Source: Clostridia bacterium
GTDB lineage: Bacteria; Bacillota; Clostridia; Lutisporales; Lutisporaceae
Direction: 5' to 3'
DNA: 64,000 nt
NCBI GenBank assembly: GCA_035628995.1
Contig: DASPIR010000006.1
Coordinates: forward strand, 1-64,000
The notes beneath the pieces are model-generated. The model saw nothing but the letters and a program-made list of their open reading frames with translations. It had not been told where the DNA came from and did not search any database. The translations under genes and the position numbers were made by a program. Positions within the stretch are counted from its first letter, which is position 1, and every line of letters begins with the position of its first letter. Shown piece by piece: positions 62,585 to 64,000 of the stretch.

Positions 62585-63571
62585 TCATATCTCATCTATA
62601 TATGGTATATAGCATCTCTCTCCTGCTGCTGGGTTATCATTAAATGCTCTTACCCCATCATATCGGTTAAGTATGTAGCTGTTAAATTCGCCTTTATAAA
62701 TTGGCTCTCCCTTAATATTAAATAATTCCCCAAAGCCATGTGCATATATATTTCCATTGTAATCTTCGTATAAAGCCCCTTTATATTTTAAAGTATTCTT
62801 GCCGTCTTGAGCATAAAAAACCTTTCCTAATCCGTTTTTCTTTCTTTCCCTCCACTCACCCTCATAAATCACTTGTCCGCTTTCATTGTAAATTGTTCCA
62901 AACCCTTCATAGCCATCAATAGGAACATCTTCATAATGATCATCTGAATCGTCGGGGGATAATGTATAACCCCCCGAATACTTTACATTACCTTTATATA
63001 TATTATACTTTTCTCCATTGATATAAGCTTCTTCAACAAAGATACTACTTTCCCCCATATAATAAGATACAATATAATGAATTATTTCATTACCCATGTA
63101 TCCATTATTGACATTATGCCGTATGGTATTATTGAAACAGCATTTAAAATCTAACTTTAATATTTTATTGTTATTAGTATCTTTATCCAATTTATAGAAA
63201 TTGCAGAATCCTACTGGAATAAAATTATAAAATGGTTCACCATCCCAACTATGGTGTTCTAATACATAATAATTACCAATCATATTCCACCTTCGCCATG
63301 TGATAAAACCATAATGAATTTTGCTTTCACTAGAATATTCTTTGCTATAAATCTCTATACTATTATTGATCTGTTTAGTCCCTAAATTGTCTTTTGAATA
63401 TACCAGGTCTCTATTATTATAAAATCCATCATTCGATTTACTATTATTAAAGTTTGCGCCTGCACCTACATTTTCTTTTATATTTTTTATAGATTTCACC
63501 ATTTGACCACATTGGGGACAAAAAACAAGGTTTTCATCAACTAAACTTTTGCAATTTGAGCATAATCCCAT
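62585..63571 (-). CDS. Zinc-ribbon and MORN-repeat protein
   Basis: This 328-residue protein has an N-terminal zinc ribbon (GLCSNCKSLVDENLVFCPQCGQ, about 2-23), a disordered Asn-rich linker, a central domain of unknown type (HYGFITWRRWNMIGNYYVLEHHSWDGE), and at least three C-terminal MORN-like units (YEGFGTIYNESGQVIYEGEW, GLGKVFYAQDGKNTLKYKGAL, GFGELFNIKGEPIYKGEF). It lacks a membrane segment. MORN repeats usually bind membranes or partners; the task here is unknown. A GGGGGTAAGG-type site precedes ATG 63571. Confidence 0.75.
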   Translation of the reverse strand: MGLCSNCKSLVDENLVFCPQCGQMVKSIKNIKENVGAGANFNNSKSNDGFYNNRDLVYSKDNLGTKQINNSIEIYSKEYSSESKIHYGFITWRRWNMIGNYYVLEHHSWDGEPFYNFIPVGFCNFYKLDKDTNNNKILKLDFKCCFNNTIRHNVNNGYMGNEIIHYIVSYYMGESSIFVEEAYINGEKYNIYKGNVKYSGGYTLSPDDSDDHYEDVPIDGYEGFGTIYNESGQVIYEGEWRERKKNGLGKVFYAQDGKNTLKYKGALYEDYNGNIYAHGFGELFNIKGEPIYKGEFNSYILNRYDGVRAFNDNPAAGERCYIPYIDEI

Positions 63572-63642
63572 ATATCCTTACCCCCTTTATTACTTTTTGC
63601 TAAATAGATAAGTAGTATATAACCATCTCATAAATGCCAATA

Positions 63643-64000
63643 TTAATTTGCTATACAGTATTTCTTTTTGTATTCAAGAGCTAAATCATAAAAACTTTCT
63701 GATATATCTAGATTATTGTATTGGTTAATACAATTATGTAAATCACCATTGCCATACAGTCTTTTATAGGATTCAAAGTAAAAATACTTTTCAATTATCG
63801 CAGCTATGTAATCCTGTTCAATGTCATAAATACTTTTTTTAGATTCAATATATGTATCATATCTGCTTTTGACAGGATCACTATGAATTCTAACTCCAAA
63901 GTAGCCAGTCGTATCATATGGTTCCATAACCATTTTTCTAGATTGAGTTTTTGTAGCCTCGAAGTATTTATAAAACTCATCTTTTGTTAATAGTTCGTAA
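63643..64000 (-). CDS. Unknown protein, partial at right edge
   Basis: An open minus-strand frame enters from the right edge and ends at 63643. ATG 63933 starts an internal 96-residue stretch, but the frame stays open to 64000 (YELLTKDEFYKYFEATK), so the true start is outside. It is rich in Tyr, Lys and Asp and has no recognised domain (IESKKSIYDIEQDYIAAIIEKYFYF). It lies about 70 bases upstream of the MORN gene and may share its transcript. Confidence 0.6.
   Translation of the reverse strand, partial: YELLTKDEFYKYFEATKTQSRKMVMEPYDTTGYFGVRIHSDPVKSRYDTYIESKKSIYDIEQDYIAAIIEKYFYFESYKRLYGNGDLHNCINQYNNLDISESFYDLALEYKKKYCIAN

Noticed and set aside
62343..62612. Eighty-nine-codon plus-strand frame
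   Set aside because: No ribosome site; its end overlaps the 3' end of the MORN gene on the other strand.
1..64000. CRISPR arrays, rRNA genes or replication origin
   Set aside because: No regularly spaced direct repeats, no rRNA-like sequence and no DnaA-box cluster were seen.

Overview
The window looks like the chromosome of a low-GC, Gram-positive anaerobe of the class Clostridia. Coding sequence is AT-rich, almost every gene has a strong AGGAGG-type ribosome binding site, intergenic hairpins end in T-runs, and the gene content is typically clostridial (Fe-S serine dehydratase, DUF4914, soluble chemotaxis-like receptor, Tc-type toxin genes). I cannot name the species from sequence alone.

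Layout. 1-5.8 kb: a ribose operon on the minus strand, rbsR-rbsK-rbsD-rbsA-rbsC-rbsB, with a clear promoter and LacI-type operators; rbsB runs off the left edge. 5.88-11.9 kb: a compact island between a truncated tRNA-Ala 3' end and an intact tRNA-Ala(CGC). It encodes two radical SAM/SPASM enzymes, a SPASM protein that has lost the radical SAM cluster motif, a tandem PqqD protein, an MFS exporter, a GNAT protein and a 26-residue peptide, overlooked because of its size, that looks like the RiPP precursor. 12-16.8 kb: a sodium symporter, two small proteins of unknown role and a DUF4914 P-loop protein. 16.8-34.8 kb: one long minus-strand operon with a CUT1 ABC transporter, a GH4 alpha-galacturonidase-like enzyme, the hexuronate genes uxaB-uxaA-uxaC, and a block collinear with E. 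coli ycjQ-R-S-T plus ycjM. A divergent LacI regulator follows at 35.5 kb. 36.7-43.7 kb: a CZB-domain receptor, hisS, a YmaF-like protein and a serine operon (sstT-sdaAB-sdaAA). 44.3-57.2 kb: a toxin-complex operon with a TcA-like gene, a fused TcB-TcC gene carrying an unrecognised C-terminal domain, and a third gene of unknown function. 57.3-64 kb: a tRNA-Ser 3' fragment, a MITE-like inverted repeat, an amino-acid permease, a cysteine desulfurase, a DUF169 protein, small zinc-ribbon/MORN proteins and decayed genes.

How the parts work together. The 18-kb operon appears to import glycosides or oligosaccharides, convert D-gulosides to D-glucosides by oxidation, epimerisation and reduction, phosphorolyse the products with GH65 and GH13 enzymes, and channel hexuronates released by GH4 to 2-keto-3-deoxygluconate. 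The radical SAM island has the parts needed to make and export a small modified peptide. The Tc operon encodes a complete A + BC toxin set. The best candidate for an undescribed system is the radical SAM island with its 26-residue CxxC peptide; second is the Tc locus with its unrecognised payload domain and partner gene.
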